Assembly (NCBI GenBank): GCA_016213125.1
Contig: JACRBR010000079.1
Location: 1-10,665 of the forward strand
Length of the DNA stretch: 10,665 nucleotides
Source: Chloroflexota bacterium
Lineage (GTDB): Bacteria; Chloroflexota; Dehalococcoidia; DSTF01; JACRBR01
Direction: 5' to 3'
Part shown: positions 1-6,312 of the stretch, piece after piece
How the letters are laid out: each line of letters begins with the position of its first letter
How positions within the stretch are numbered: position 1 is the first letter of the stretch
The notes under the pieces: generated by a model
Told to the model about the DNA's origin: nothing
What the model saw: the letters and a program-made list of their open reading frames with translations, nothing else
Databases searched by the model: none
Program-made: the position numbers and the translations under genes

Positions 1-278
1 ATCATGTTCTTGATGTAGTCGGCGTGGCCCGGGCAGTCGACGTGCGCGTAGTGCCGCGCTTCCGTCTCGTACTCCACGTGCGTGATGGCGATGGTGATGC
101 CGCGCGCGCGCTCTTCCGGCGCGTTGTCGATGCTGCCGAAGTCGCGATAGTTCGCGAGCTTCTTCAGGGAAAGCACCTTGGTGATGGCCGCGGTCAACGT
201 GGTCTTGCCATGGTCGACGTGACCGATGGTCCCGATGTTGACGTGTGGCTTTGTCCTCTCGAACTTTTGCTTGGCCAT
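1..278 (-). CDS. tuf: Elongation factor Tu, N-terminal part (cut by window edge)
   Basis: EF-Tu is the GTPase that carries aminoacyl-tRNA to the ribosomal A site. The reverse strand reads MAKQKFERTKPHVNIGTIG and continues with 92 complete codons before the window edge. Visible GTPase elements are the P-loop GHVDHGKT (residues 19-26), the switch I region ending in ERARGITI (56-63), and the G3 motif DCPGH (81-85). The start ATG is at 278, with an AGGAGG Shine-Dalgarno at about 290-295. Two tRNA-Thr genes lie directly upstream on the same strand, a linkage known from tufB loci, so cotranscription is likely. The remaining roughly 300 residues are outside the window. Identification is secure; whether it is the only tuf copy cannot be seen. 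Confidence 0.97.
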   Translation of the reverse strand, partial: MAKQKFERTKPHVNIGTIGHVDHGKTTLTAAITKVLSLKKLANYRDFGSIDNAPEERARGITIAITHVEYETEARHYAHVDCPGHADYIKNM

Positions 279-331
279 GTCTGGCTCACTCCTCCTGGTG
301 CCCCCTCTGGCTGGAGGGCTCTGCTGGTGTT

Positions 332-347
332 GTCCGCACGCGCGGAC
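332..347 (-). other. Hairpin in the tRNA-Thr(GGT) to tuf leader
   Basis: GTCCGC and GCGGAC form a perfect 6-bp stem with an ACGC loop in the leader between the tRNA and tuf. A smaller CCCTC/GAGGG inverted repeat lies at about 303-318. Neither is followed by a T-run on the minus strand, so they do not look like terminators. They could help RNA processing that separates the tRNA from the tuf mRNA, but that role is inferred only. Confidence 0.35.
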
Positions 348-407
348 GCCGCTTCTTCTGTTTGCTGCCCGCCGCCCGCGTGGTGCGAGGATGAGCTGTT
401 CTGCCGC

Positions 408-483
408 TGGAGCCCACAATCGGATTCGAACCGATGACCTCACCCTTACCAAGGGTGTGCTCTGCCAGCTGAGCTATGTGGGC
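408..483 (-). tRNA. tRNA-Thr(GGT)
   Basis: On the minus strand the 7-bp acceptor stem GCCCACA/TGTGGGC, a TAGCTCAG D-arm start, an anticodon loop TTGGTAA on a CACCC/GGGTG stem, and a GGTTCGAATCC T-arm form a complete cloverleaf. The anticodon is GGT, reading ACC/ACU. The discriminator is T, and CCA is encoded at 408-410. The acceptor starts G1-C72, C2-G71, as expected for Thr identity. It lies about 130 bases upstream of the tuf start. Confidence 0.96.
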
Positions 484-550
484 CAGACTTTCCGAGGTGG
501 CACGCGCGCCGAGAGCATCGTCGCGATCAGACCCACCGTGGCTGCTGATC

Positions 551-625
551 TGGAGCCCGAGAGGGGATTCGAACCCCTAACCTGCCGATTACAAATCGGC
601 TGCGCTACCGTTGCGCCACCCGGGC
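551..625 (-). tRNA. tRNA-Thr(TGT)
   Basis: On the minus strand the acceptor GCCCGGG pairs with CTCGGGC (one G-T). The anticodon stem GCCGA/TCGGC carries loop TTTGTAA with anticodon TGT, reading ACA and probably ACG. The T-arm GGTTCGAATCC is canonical, and CCA is encoded at 551-553. It is the first tRNA of the apparent tRNA-Thr, tRNA-Thr, tuf unit. The 67-base spacer to the second tRNA holds no further tRNA. Confidence 0.95.
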
Positions 626-645
626 CCGAACGGCGCGCCCTCTGA

Positions 646-660
646 GCCCGCAGCGCGGGC
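646..660 (-). other. Small inverted repeat upstream of tRNA-Thr(TGT)
   Basis: GCCCGC and GCGGGC are separated by AGC, with a further CCCG-rich half-repeat next to them. It lies about 20 bases upstream of the mature tRNA 5' end on the transcribed strand. There is no T-run, so it may be a structured leader element. Function is not known. Confidence 0.3.
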
Positions 661-719
661 CCGTGGCCCGCTATCTTCCTTCGCCTCCCGGCGTGGTGGG
701 CCGTTTTGCGAATCCTGCC

Positions 720-752
720 TAACAAAAATAGGCCCCCGCCAACGGGCGGGGT
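720..752 (-). terminator. Intrinsic terminator or attenuator ahead of the tRNA-Thr/tuf unit
   Basis: On the minus strand a 7-bp GC stem (CCCCGCC at 751-745 pairing with GGCGGGG at 740-734, loop CGTT) is followed by GCC, TA and then TTTTT at 728-724, the standard shape of a rho-independent terminator. No minus-strand coding gene lies just upstream. The nearest upstream signal is a promoter whose expected start point is only about 5 bases before the stem. This suggests attenuation or a tiny RNA rather than the end of a gene. Confidence 0.6.
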
Positions 753-762
753 TACGCCGCAC

Positions 763-792
763 AGTATATGGACGCAGATTCAATGGAGTCAA
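763..792 (-). promoter_or_regulatory. Sigma-70-type promoter for the tRNA-Thr/tRNA-Thr/tuf unit
   Basis: On the minus strand TTGACT (792-787) and TATACT (768-763) are separated by 18 bases, each differing from the housekeeping consensus at one position. The predicted start point is near 756. Downstream come the hairpin with T-run, then tRNA-Thr(TGT), tRNA-Thr(GGT) and tuf. I saw no better promoter between 626 and 720, so this one is the likely source of the tRNA transcripts. Confidence 0.65.
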
Positions 793-823
793 GCAATCGG
801 GGGATACCCCCTGGGCTGGACAT

Positions 824-851
824 TGGAGGCTGGAAGTTGGAAGTTACAGGC
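824..851 (+). repeat. Heptamer-phased intergenic repeat
   Basis: Consecutive 7-base units read TGGAGGC, TGGAAGT, TGGAAGT, TACAGGC. The stretch is non-coding, upstream of the ABM-like gene. It resembles, in its seven-base period, two other intergenic repeat patches in this window, at 6254-6296 and 10336-10363. Confidence 0.5.
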
Positions 852-903
852 GGGCAGCCAGCGCGAAGGGTGCCCGCCGGAGAGCACCGACGGGAGGACG
901 CGG

Positions 904-1209
904 ATGTTCGCTTCAACGCTACGGCGCATGACGACGGTGAAGCCGGAGGAGTTCGAAAAGCGGAAGTCGGGGCTGGAGGCGAAACTACTTCCATATCTGC
1001 AGCGACAGCCAGGGTTCGTCTCGTACGAGTTACGGGCGGACGGCAACAAGGGCGGAATGGTGGAGACGACGCAGTGGTCGACGGAGACGGACTGCAGGGA
1101 CTTCTTGCGGGGCGGGGCGGCAGCAACGGCGGCGACGTGGCTGGACGGGTTCTTCCCCACCGCTCCGTACCCCAACGGCACCTGGGTGCGTGAGGTGGCT
1201 GAGGCGTAG
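904..1209 (+). CDS. Putative antibiotic biosynthesis monooxygenase (ABM)-like protein
   Basis: This is a 101-residue protein. The pattern MFASTLRRMTTVKPEEFEK, then LLPYLQRQPGFVSYEL (residues 28-43) and ETTQWSTETDCRDFL (54-68), fits the single ABM ferredoxin-like domain: a first strand, a helix, a PGF turn leading into strand 2, and a strand with a conserved Trp. Members range from small cofactor-free oxygenases to proteins of unknown role, so no substrate can be given. The ATG at 904 is chosen because GGGAGG lies 6 bases upstream and because the first strand would otherwise be lost; ATG 928 is the alternative. It converges on the FAD-linked oxidase gene across a strong hairpin. The family call rests on pattern only. 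Confidence 0.65.
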   Translation: MFASTLRRMTTVKPEEFEKRKSGLEAKLLPYLQRQPGFVSYELRADGNKGGMVETTQWSTETDCRDFLRGGAAATAATWLDGFFPTAPYPNGTWVREVAEA

Positions 1210-1230
1210 TACCAACATCGCGCGCACGCG

Positions 1231-1259
1231 GACGGCCAGCGAGTGTCTCGCTGGCCGTC
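1231..1259. terminator. Perfect 13-bp hairpin between convergent genes
   Basis: GACGGCCAGCGAG and CTCGCTGGCCGTC are exact reverse complements around a TGT loop. The hairpin lies 21 bases after the ABM-like stop and 25 bases beyond the FAD oxidase stop on the other strand. Neither side has a real T-run, so it is an atypical, possibly bidirectional terminator or an mRNA 3'-end stabiliser. Confidence 0.55.
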
Positions 1260-1284
1260 TCACGTTGATCGCGCGTGCCGATCG

Positions 1285-2697
1285 CTATGGCTTGATGTTC
1301 TGGTTGAAGCGAAAGACGTTCTCCGGGTCGTATCGCCGCTTCACCTCGCGCAGGCGCGCCATCGTTACGGCGGGGTAGGCCTCGCGGATGCGATCTTCGC
1401 CCTCGTTCGCCAGGAAGTTCACGTACACACCGTTGCCCTCCGGCCGAACCTGCTGCCAGAGATCGTCGACCCACGCCTGGTGTGGGGCAGCGTCCTCCGT
1501 GGGATCCATCCACAGACCAAGCACCGCCACAAAGTAGCGCTGCGTGCGGTGAGCGAAGGCAGTGGCATCCGACGACACCTGCGCGATCGCGCCACCCTGC
1601 GCCCGGTACTGCACGATGTCCATCGGCGATGTCGCGCGTTCCATCGCCGCCAACGCCGCATCGATCGCCACGTCGCTCACGTCGTCGGCGAACATCGAGC
1701 GGACGATCGCCGCGTGGGGCTCGGCCTGTGGGGCCGTGAACATGTAGATGTCCTTGTACGGCATCTCGCCGATCGCGTCGGCGACTGGCTCGGCGAGGGC
1801 CCGGAACGGCGCGAACGCGCGCTGGCCTTCCTCTATGCCGCCAGTCCAGACCGCGAAGATCATGAGCACCGGCTCGCCGACGCGATCCTCCGGAATGAAC
1901 GGTGCGGGTGGCGCGTGCATCAGGTTCGCGATGGTGGTGAGGTCGTCCGGCGCCGCGTCCGCGTGCTCCAGGTAGCCGCGGATCACCTCGCGCGTTGCGG
2001 GCAGCACAAGCGCCCCGCCCAGCACCTGGCCCACGGGCGCGAGCCGCAGCTCGAACTCGGTAACGATGCCGAAGTTCCCGCCGCCACCGCGGATGGCCCA
2101 GAAGAGATCCGGGTGCTCGGTGGGGTTGGCCGTAACGGTGTCGCCCTCCGAGGTGACCACGCGCGCGGAGAGCAGGTTGTCGATGGTGAGACCGTACTTG
2201 CGGGCCATGAACCCGATGCCGCCGCCGGTCGCCAGGCCGCCCATGCCCACCGAGGACGTATCGCCGGTGGTGATAGCCAGGCCGTGCTCCCCCGCGGGGC
2301 CGGCGATATCGCCGGATGTTGCGCCGGCCTGTACCCGCGCTGTGCACTGTTCCACATCGATGACCACCCGCTTCATGCGCGAAAGATCGACGACCACGGC
2401 GCCGTCGACAACGCTGAGCCCGGGCACGCTGTGGCCCCCGCTTCGGACTGTGAGCGGAAGCCCGGCGCCGCGCGCGAAGCGCACGGTCTCGGCGACGTCG
2501 TCCGTGCTCTCGGCGCGGACGATCGCCAGGGGCCGCCTGTCGAAGGTCAGGTTGGCGAGCGCGCGTGCGCCGTCGTAGGCCTCGTCGCCCGCCGTGATGA
2601 TCTCGCCTGCGACGCGACGCCGCAGAACATCGAGGTTAACGCCCGGGCGGGCCTGCCGGACACTGGTGCTGACTGGAGATGATGTCGCGAGTGCCAT
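1285..2697 (-). CDS. FAD-linked oxidase with BBE domain (berberine bridge enzyme-like)
   Basis: This 470-residue flavoprotein oxidoreductase combines an FAD-binding PCMH (FAD_binding_4) domain (about 50-220) and a C-terminal BBE domain (about 425-470). RSGGHS at 85-90 supplies His89, the usual attachment point for 8-alpha-histidyl FAD. The segment SSVGMGGLATGGGIG (148-162) lacks the Cys that bicovalent family members use, so a single His link is predicted. AIRGGGGNFG (201-210) and the C-terminal RYDPENVFRFNQNI are typical family signatures. The family oxidises sugars, alcohols or natural products; the substrate cannot be told here. No signal peptide is visible. ATG 2697 has AAAGGAG about 11 bases upstream. 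It diverges from the glutamate dehydrogenase gene; the 195-base gap between them shows no convincing promoter hexamers. Confidence 0.93.
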   Translation of the reverse strand: MALATSSPVSTSVRQARPGVNLDVLRRRVAGEIITAGDEAYDGARALANLTFDRRPLAIVRAESTDDVAETVRFARGAGLPLTVRSGGHSVPGLSVVDGAVVVDLSRMKRVVIDVEQCTARVQAGATSGDIAGPAGEHGLAITTGDTSSVGMGGLATGGGIGFMARKYGLTIDNLLSARVVTSEGDTVTANPTEHPDLFWAIRGGGGNFGIVTEFELRLAPVGQVLGGALVLPATREVIRGYLEHADAAPDDLTTIANLMHAPPAPFIPEDRVGEPVLMIFAVWTGGIEEGQRAFAPFRALAEPVADAIGEMPYKDIYMFTAPQAEPHAAIVRSMFADDVSDVAIDAALAAMERATSPMDIVQYRAQGGAIAQVSSDATAFAHRTQRYFVAVLGLWMDPTEDAAPHQAWVDDLWQQVRPEGNGVYVNFLANEGEDRIREAYPAVTMARLREVKRRYDPENVFRFNQNIKP

Positions 2698-2892
2698 GTT
2701 GATGAGTGCTCCTTTTCTGTCTCTCTATGTGTTCGCGGGCTGTTGTTTCAGCAATTGTCGCCCGGCCACGTGGGCATTCGAATCCCGCGAGGGGTCCATC
2801 GACCGTCGGTCTTTTGGCGGATGACCGCAGGTGGGACGAAGGGCGGAAGTCATCGCCCGGCGGGGTGCGAGCCGAGGCGCGCGCGTGCGACA

Positions 2893-4176
2893 ATGAGGCC
2901 GATGACGAACGCCAGCGTGGCCGAGCGACCAGCCTCCAACGCCTTCGAGGATGCGCTGCGCCAGTTCGACGCCGTCGCCGATCGCCTAGGCCTCGATGCC
3001 GGCATGCGCGACATCCTGCGGCACTGCAAGCGCGAGTTCACTGTGAACTTCCCGGTGCAGATGGACGACGGCTCCGTGCGCGTCTTCACCGGATATCGAG
3101 TCCACCACAACGAGGCCCGTGGCCCCGTAAAGGGCGGCCTGCGCTACAGCGCCAACGTGACGCTGGACGAGGTGCGCGCGCTGTCGATGTGGATGACATG
3201 GAAGTGCGCCGTCGCCAACCTGCCCTACGGGGGGGCGAAGGGCGGGGTCATCGTCGACCCGCGCACCCTGAGCAAGCGCGAGCTGGAGCGCCTAACCCGC
3301 CGCTTCGCCGCAGAGATCGGCCTGCTTATCGGGCCGGACGAAGACGTGCCCGCCCCGGACATGGGCACGGACGCACAGGTGATGGCCTGGATCATGGACA
3401 CCTACAGCATGATGCACGGCCATTCCGTCCCCGCCGTTGTCACCGGAAAGCCTGTCACCATCGGCGGCAGCAGCGGGCGCGTCGAGGCACCGGGGCGGGG
3501 CGTGCTGTTCGCGACGCAGAAGGCGTGCGCATACCGTGGCGTGCCGCTCGCGGGTGCGAGCGTGGCGATCCAGGGGTTCGGCAACGTGGGCTCGACCGCC
3601 GCAAAGCTGCTGGACGACGCCGGCGCGAAGATCGTCGCGGTGAGCGATACCAACGGCGGGATCTACAAGCCGGACGGCCTCGGCGATATCGACGCGATTC
3701 TCGCGCTGAAGCACGAGCACGGCTTCGTCCCGGATGGCCATCCCGGTGAACACATCTCGAACGCGGATCTGCTGGAGCTTCCGGTCGACATCCTGGTCCC
3801 GGCGGCGCTCGAGGGCCAGATCCACGCCAGAAACGCCGATCGCGTCAGGGCGCCGATGATCGTCGAAGGCGCGAACGGCCCAACGACGCCGGAGGCGGAC
3901 GCGATCCTGGACGAGAAGGGCGTCTTCGTCGTCCCGGACATCCTGGCCAATGCTGGCGGCGTCGTGGTCTCGTACTTCGAGTGGGTGCAGGACCTGCAGT
4001 CGTTCTTCTGGGAGGAAGACGAGGTGAACGCCCGTCTCCGCCGCATCATCGATCGCGCCTTCGACGAGGTCACGGCGATCCGGGACGCCGAGTCGTGCAC
4101 CATGCGCGAGGCCGCCTACATGCTCGCCGTCCGCCGCGTCGTCGAGGCGACGCAGGTGCGCGGCATCTTTCCCTGA
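2893..4176 (+). CDS. gdhA: Glutamate dehydrogenase
   Basis: This 427-residue enzyme belongs to the Glu/Leu/Phe/Val dehydrogenase family and interconverts glutamate with 2-oxoglutarate and ammonia. GPVKGGLRY (78-85), MTWKCAV (101-107) and PYGGAKGG (111-118) carry the substrate-site and catalytic lysines (K80, K104, K116); APDMGT (154-159) holds the catalytic Asp156. IGGSSGRVEAPGRGV (190-204) marks glutamate rather than leucine dehydrogenase, as does the length. The dinucleotide fold starts with GFGNVG (228-233); VAVSDTNGGIY does not settle NAD versus NADP. The start is uncertain: ATG 2893 has no clear ribosome site, while ATG 2902 has TGAGG only 3 bases before it. An open frame runs upstream to 2743, but without family similarity. 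It is a single-gene unit, and its 3' end converges on the DinB-like gene. Confidence 0.95.
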   Translation: MRPMTNASVAERPASNAFEDALRQFDAVADRLGLDAGMRDILRHCKREFTVNFPVQMDDGSVRVFTGYRVHHNEARGPVKGGLRYSANVTLDEVRALSMWMTWKCAVANLPYGGAKGGVIVDPRTLSKRELERLTRRFAAEIGLLIGPDEDVPAPDMGTDAQVMAWIMDTYSMMHGHSVPAVVTGKPVTIGGSSGRVEAPGRGVLFATQKACAYRGVPLAGASVAIQGFGNVGSTAAKLLDDAGAKIVAVSDTNGGIYKPDGLGDIDAILALKHEHGFVPDGHPGEHISNADLLELPVDILVPAALEGQIHARNADRVRAPMIVEGANGPTTPEADAILDEKGVFVVPDILANAGGVVVSYFEWVQDLQSFFWEEDEVNARLRRIIDRAFDEVTAIRDAESCTMREAAYMLAVRRVVEATQVRGIFP

Positions 4177-4219
4177 CCGCCCGCTACGCCATGGGCGTGC
4201 GCCATCCACGCGGCAGCGG

Positions 4220-4759
4220 TCAATCCCCGACGCGGGACACCCCGGCCTCCTGCAGCCAGTTCCAGTGCATGTTGCCATGATCGGCGTTCGCCGCCAGGAT
4301 CCCGCCGATCGTGCCGTCGCCCCATGGTGCAAACGGGATCTTCTCGCCGAGCTGCTCCGGCGTGAGTGAAGCCAGCAGCGCCAGCGTCTCGGCGCGGGCC
4401 GACTGCCCCAGCGCGACCGCATCCTCGAACGAGCAGCCGTGGTGACTGCGCACGAACTCGTCGTTGATGCAGTGGACGTTGGCGAGCACCTCCTCCCGAG
4501 TGCGCCGCGCGCCGTCATCGCCGACGATGACGCCCATGGGCAGGACATGCCCGTCGATCTTGCGGCGCACCATCTGGCACCACAGGCGCTCGAACCCGGC
4601 GAGATGCACCAGGTGGTCTTGCGGGCTCCAGCGCACCGCGGGGTCATGCTCGCTCGCCGTCACCGCCCGGCGCAACTCGTCCGGCTGGAGCGCCGCGAAC
4701 GCCTCCAGGGTGAGGGCGCGTCCCCGGCAGAGTTCGATTTCGATGTCGTGGTGAAGCAC
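4220..4759 (-). CDS. DinB-like superfamily protein, putative metal-dependent
   Basis: This 179-residue protein has the four-helix DinB/YfiT-like pattern. The N-terminal helix is followed by WSPQDHLVHLAGFERLW (44-60), where His52 matches the first metal ligand. ADHGNMHWNWLQ near the C-terminus supplies His161 and His165. Family roles include thiol-dependent transfer and isomerase reactions, and many members are uncharacterised, so no reaction is assigned. I place the start at GTG 4759 rather than the ATG at 4858 because AGGAGG sits exactly 6 bases upstream, and the extra 33 residues from 4858 look unlike the family. It diverges from nadA but does not obviously share its operators. The 3' end lies 43 bases from the glutamate dehydrogenase stop. 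Confidence 0.8.
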   Translation of the reverse strand: MLHHDIEIELCRGRALTLEAFAALQPDELRRAVTASEHDPAVRWSPQDHLVHLAGFERLWCQMVRRKIDGHVLPMGVIVGDDGARRTREEVLANVHCINDEFVRSHHGCSFEDAVALGQSARAETLALLASLTPEQLGEKIPFAPWGDGTIGGILAANADHGNMHWNWLQEAGVSRVGD

Positions 4760-4818
4760 GGTGAACCTCCTAAAGGTGCGCGTGTTCGTCGCCGTTGCAG
4801 CCTCGTACGCCAGGGCGA

Positions 4819-4832
4819 GGCCCTCAAGGGCC
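4819..4832. other. 14-base inverted repeat upstream of the DinB-like gene
   Basis: GGCCCT and AGGGCC flank CA. It is a short near-perfect palindrome between the DinB-like GTG start and the nadA operators. It may be a protein-binding site or chance in GC-rich DNA; I cannot tell. Confidence 0.25.
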
Positions 4833-4882
4833 AATGTCAGGGAGTGGCGGAGGGCCATCGCTTGGGGTGCGAAATCCGAACG

Positions 4883-4903
4883 TTAGTGTCACATTGACAC
4901 CAT
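4883..4903 (+). promoter_or_regulatory. Upstream operator-like inverted repeat of nadA
   Basis: TTAGTGTCA and TGACACCAT are separated by CAT; within the 8-base core arms seven positions are symmetric. It shares the half-site and 3-base spacer of the second copy at 4920-4942, with centres 38 bases apart. It overlaps the -35 hexamer of the predicted nadA promoter, so a bound repressor would block polymerase. Confidence 0.65.
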
Positions 4904-4922
4904 CTCCGGGCCGTGGTACCTT
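4894..4922 (+). promoter_or_regulatory. Predicted nadA promoter
   Basis: A perfect -35 TTGACA (4894-4899) is followed after 17 bases by TACCTT (4917-4922), which keeps the TANNNT core of a -10 element. The start point would be near 4929, inside the second operator, giving a leader of about 38 bases to the ATG. That leader is too short for a known riboswitch, so control by the operators is the simpler reading. Confidence 0.6.
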
Positions 4923-4942
4923 AGTGTCATAGTGACACTAAG
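4920..4942 (+). promoter_or_regulatory. Perfect operator-like inverted repeat at the nadA start point
   Basis: CTTAGTGTCA and TGACACTAAG are exact reverse complements around TAG. It begins at the end of the -10 element and covers the predicted transcription start, a classic repressor position. NAD biosynthesis genes are often controlled by NrtR, NiaR, NadR or NadQ; which family acts here is not shown by the window, because no regulator gene is present. Confidence 0.75.
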
Positions 4943-4966
4943 TCTCTCCACGTGCGGAGGTCTGTC

Positions 4967-6184
4967 ATGGTCGTCGCCACACTCCCTGTCATTGAGAAGC
5001 GCACTGCAGGCGGGCTCGCCTGCGAGAGCGACTCCATCGCCACAGTCCCGCTCACCGAAGAGCGCTCGTTCGCCTACTGGCAGCAGGACATCCCGCAGGA
5101 ATACTGGGCGCTCTCTGCCGACGAGCTGACGGCGCGGATCGGCGCCGCGCGCGAGAAGCTCGGCACGCGATGCGTCGTCCTGGGCCACCACTACCAGCGC
5201 GAGGACATCATCCAGTTCGCCGATGTCCGCGGCGACAGCTTCAAGCTGGCGCAATGGGCGGCCGAGCGCCCGGAATCCGAGTACATCGTCTTCTGCGGCG
5301 TGCACTTCATGGCGGAGGCCGCCGACATCCTCAGCGCCGCCCACCAGAAGGTGATGCTGCCGAACATGGCCGCCGGCTGCAGCATGGCCGATATGGCCGA
5401 TCCCGACGACGTCTACAACGCCTGGGCCGAACTCGAGGAGCTGGGCATCGCACAGGACACCGTGCCTATCACCTACATGAACTCGGCGGCTGCGCTGAAG
5501 GCGTTCGTCGGCGAGAAGGGCGGCGCCGTCTGCACCAGCAGCAACGCCGCGAAAGTGCTGGCTTGGGCGTTCGAGCAGAAGAAGCGCGTCCTCTTCTTCC
5601 CCGACCAGCACCTGGGCCGGAACACCGGCTACGCCATGGGCATCCCTCTCGACCAGATGGTCCTCTGGGGTTGGGCGCGGCCCTACGGCTCGATGGGCGG
5701 CCGCACGCTGCAGGAGCTGCAGGACTCGCGGGTGATCCTGTGGGCAGGCCACTGCTCCGTACACCAGCGGTTCACGCCACAGCAGATTGCCGAGGCGCGG
5801 GCGAAGTACCCGGACATCACCGTGATCGTCCACCCGGAGTGCCGGTGGGAGACCGTGCAGGCGTCCGACCTCGACGGCTCGACGGAGTTCATCGCGAAGA
5901 CGATCGCGAGCGCGCCGGCCGGCTCGAAGTTCGCCGTGGGGACCGAGATCAACCTGGTGTCACGGCTGGCGAAGGAGAACGCCGGTCCGGGGGCCGACAA
6001 GACCGTCTTCTGCCTGGACCCTGTCGTGTGCCCCTGCTCGACGATGTACCGCGTCCACCCGGCCTACCTGGCCTGGACCGTTGAGTCCCTTGCCGAGGGC
6101 CGCGTCGTGAACCAGATCATCGTGCCGCCGGAGATCGCCGCGAACGCAAAGCTCGCCCTCGACCGGATGCTTTCCATCAAGTAG
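4967..6184 (+). CDS. nadA: Quinolinate synthase NadA
   Basis: NadA condenses iminoaspartate with dihydroxyacetone phosphate to quinolinate in de novo NAD synthesis, using an oxygen-sensitive [4Fe-4S] cluster. The 405-residue product shows VLGHHYQRED (71-80), YIVFCGVHFMAE (106-117), and the cluster cysteines Cys138 (MAAGCSM), Cys292 (HPECRWE) and Cys355 or 357 (VVCPCSTMYR). HCSVHQRF (262-269) is also a family signature. It is longer than the roughly 300-350 residue common form, mainly through an N-terminal extension of about 60 residues. ATG 4967 is chosen because CGGAGG lies 6 bases upstream; GTG 4952 would overlap that site. No nadB or nadC is adjacent. Two inverted repeats over its promoter suggest repression when NAD or niacin is sufficient. 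Confidence 0.96.
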   Translation: MVVATLPVIEKRTAGGLACESDSIATVPLTEERSFAYWQQDIPQEYWALSADELTARIGAAREKLGTRCVVLGHHYQREDIIQFADVRGDSFKLAQWAAERPESEYIVFCGVHFMAEAADILSAAHQKVMLPNMAAGCSMADMADPDDVYNAWAELEELGIAQDTVPITYMNSAAALKAFVGEKGGAVCTSSNAAKVLAWAFEQKKRVLFFPDQHLGRNTGYAMGIPLDQMVLWGWARPYGSMGGRTLQELQDSRVILWAGHCSVHQRFTPQQIAEARAKYPDITVIVHPECRWETVQASDLDGSTEFIAKTIASAPAGSKFAVGTEINLVSRLAKENAGPGADKTVFCLDPVVCPCSTMYRVHPAYLAWTVESLAEGRVVNQIIVPPEIAANAKLALDRMLSIK

Positions 6185-6213
6185 TCGCTGGTAAGCAACT
6201 GCAGGCCCACCGC

Positions 6214-6247
6214 CCAAAAGGAAAGGCGCGGGCCGTACGCCCGCGCC
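6214..6247 (-). terminator. Terminator of the HD-GYP unit, facing nadA
   Basis: GGCGCGGGC (6225-6233) and GCCCGCGCC (6239-6247) form a 9-bp perfect stem with a 5-base loop. On the minus strand it is followed by TTTCCTTTTGGG, a usable T-rich tract. It therefore serves the minus-strand unit ending at 6313, and may also slow readthrough from nadA on the other side. Confidence 0.7.
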
Positions 6248-6253
6248 AGGCGT

Positions 6254-6296
6254 GAACTAACAACTGAGGACGGCGACCCCAACGACTAACGACTAA
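6254..6296 (-). repeat. Heptamer-phased intergenic repeat
   Basis: On the minus strand the units are TTAGTCG, TTAGTCG (6296-6283), then after a 15-base break TCAGTTG, TTAGTTC (6267-6254). TCAGTTG is the same heptamer that starts the repeat at 10336 on the other strand. The patch lies in the nadA/Uma2-like intergenic gap. Confidence 0.6.
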
Positions 6297-6312
6297 TCCT
6301 TAACGACCACCG

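Noticed and set aside
226..645. Plus-strand open frame over the tRNA region
   Set aside because: It runs through two complete minus-strand tRNA genes and the tuf leader, and its product has no family pattern.
799..811. GGGG-GATA-CCCC mini-hairpin
   Set aside because: It is short and has no T-run or conserved context, so it is likely chance in GC-rich DNA.
1243..2682. Plus-strand open frame of 479 residues opposite the FAD-linked oxidase
   Set aside because: GC-rich coding DNA commonly leaves the opposite strand open. The product is Arg/His/Ala-rich with no family motifs, while the minus frame has full FAD/BBE signatures.
2698..2892. Promoters in the divergent FAD oxidase / glutamate dehydrogenase gap
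   Set aside because: Only weak hexamers were found (for example TTGCTG with a poor CACATA on the minus strand), so no promoter is called.
3292..4647. Minus-strand open frame spanning the glutamate dehydrogenase and DinB-like genes
   Set aside because: It covers two well-supported genes in other frames and has no recognisable domain.
4923..4966. NAD-sensing riboswitch in the nadA leader
   Set aside because: The predicted leader is only about 38 bases and is mostly the operator palindrome; there is no room for a known riboswitch fold.
4889..5833. Minus-strand open frame opposite nadA
   Set aside because: The nadA frame carries all cluster cysteines and family motifs. The antisense frame shows no domain pattern and would cross the nadA operators.
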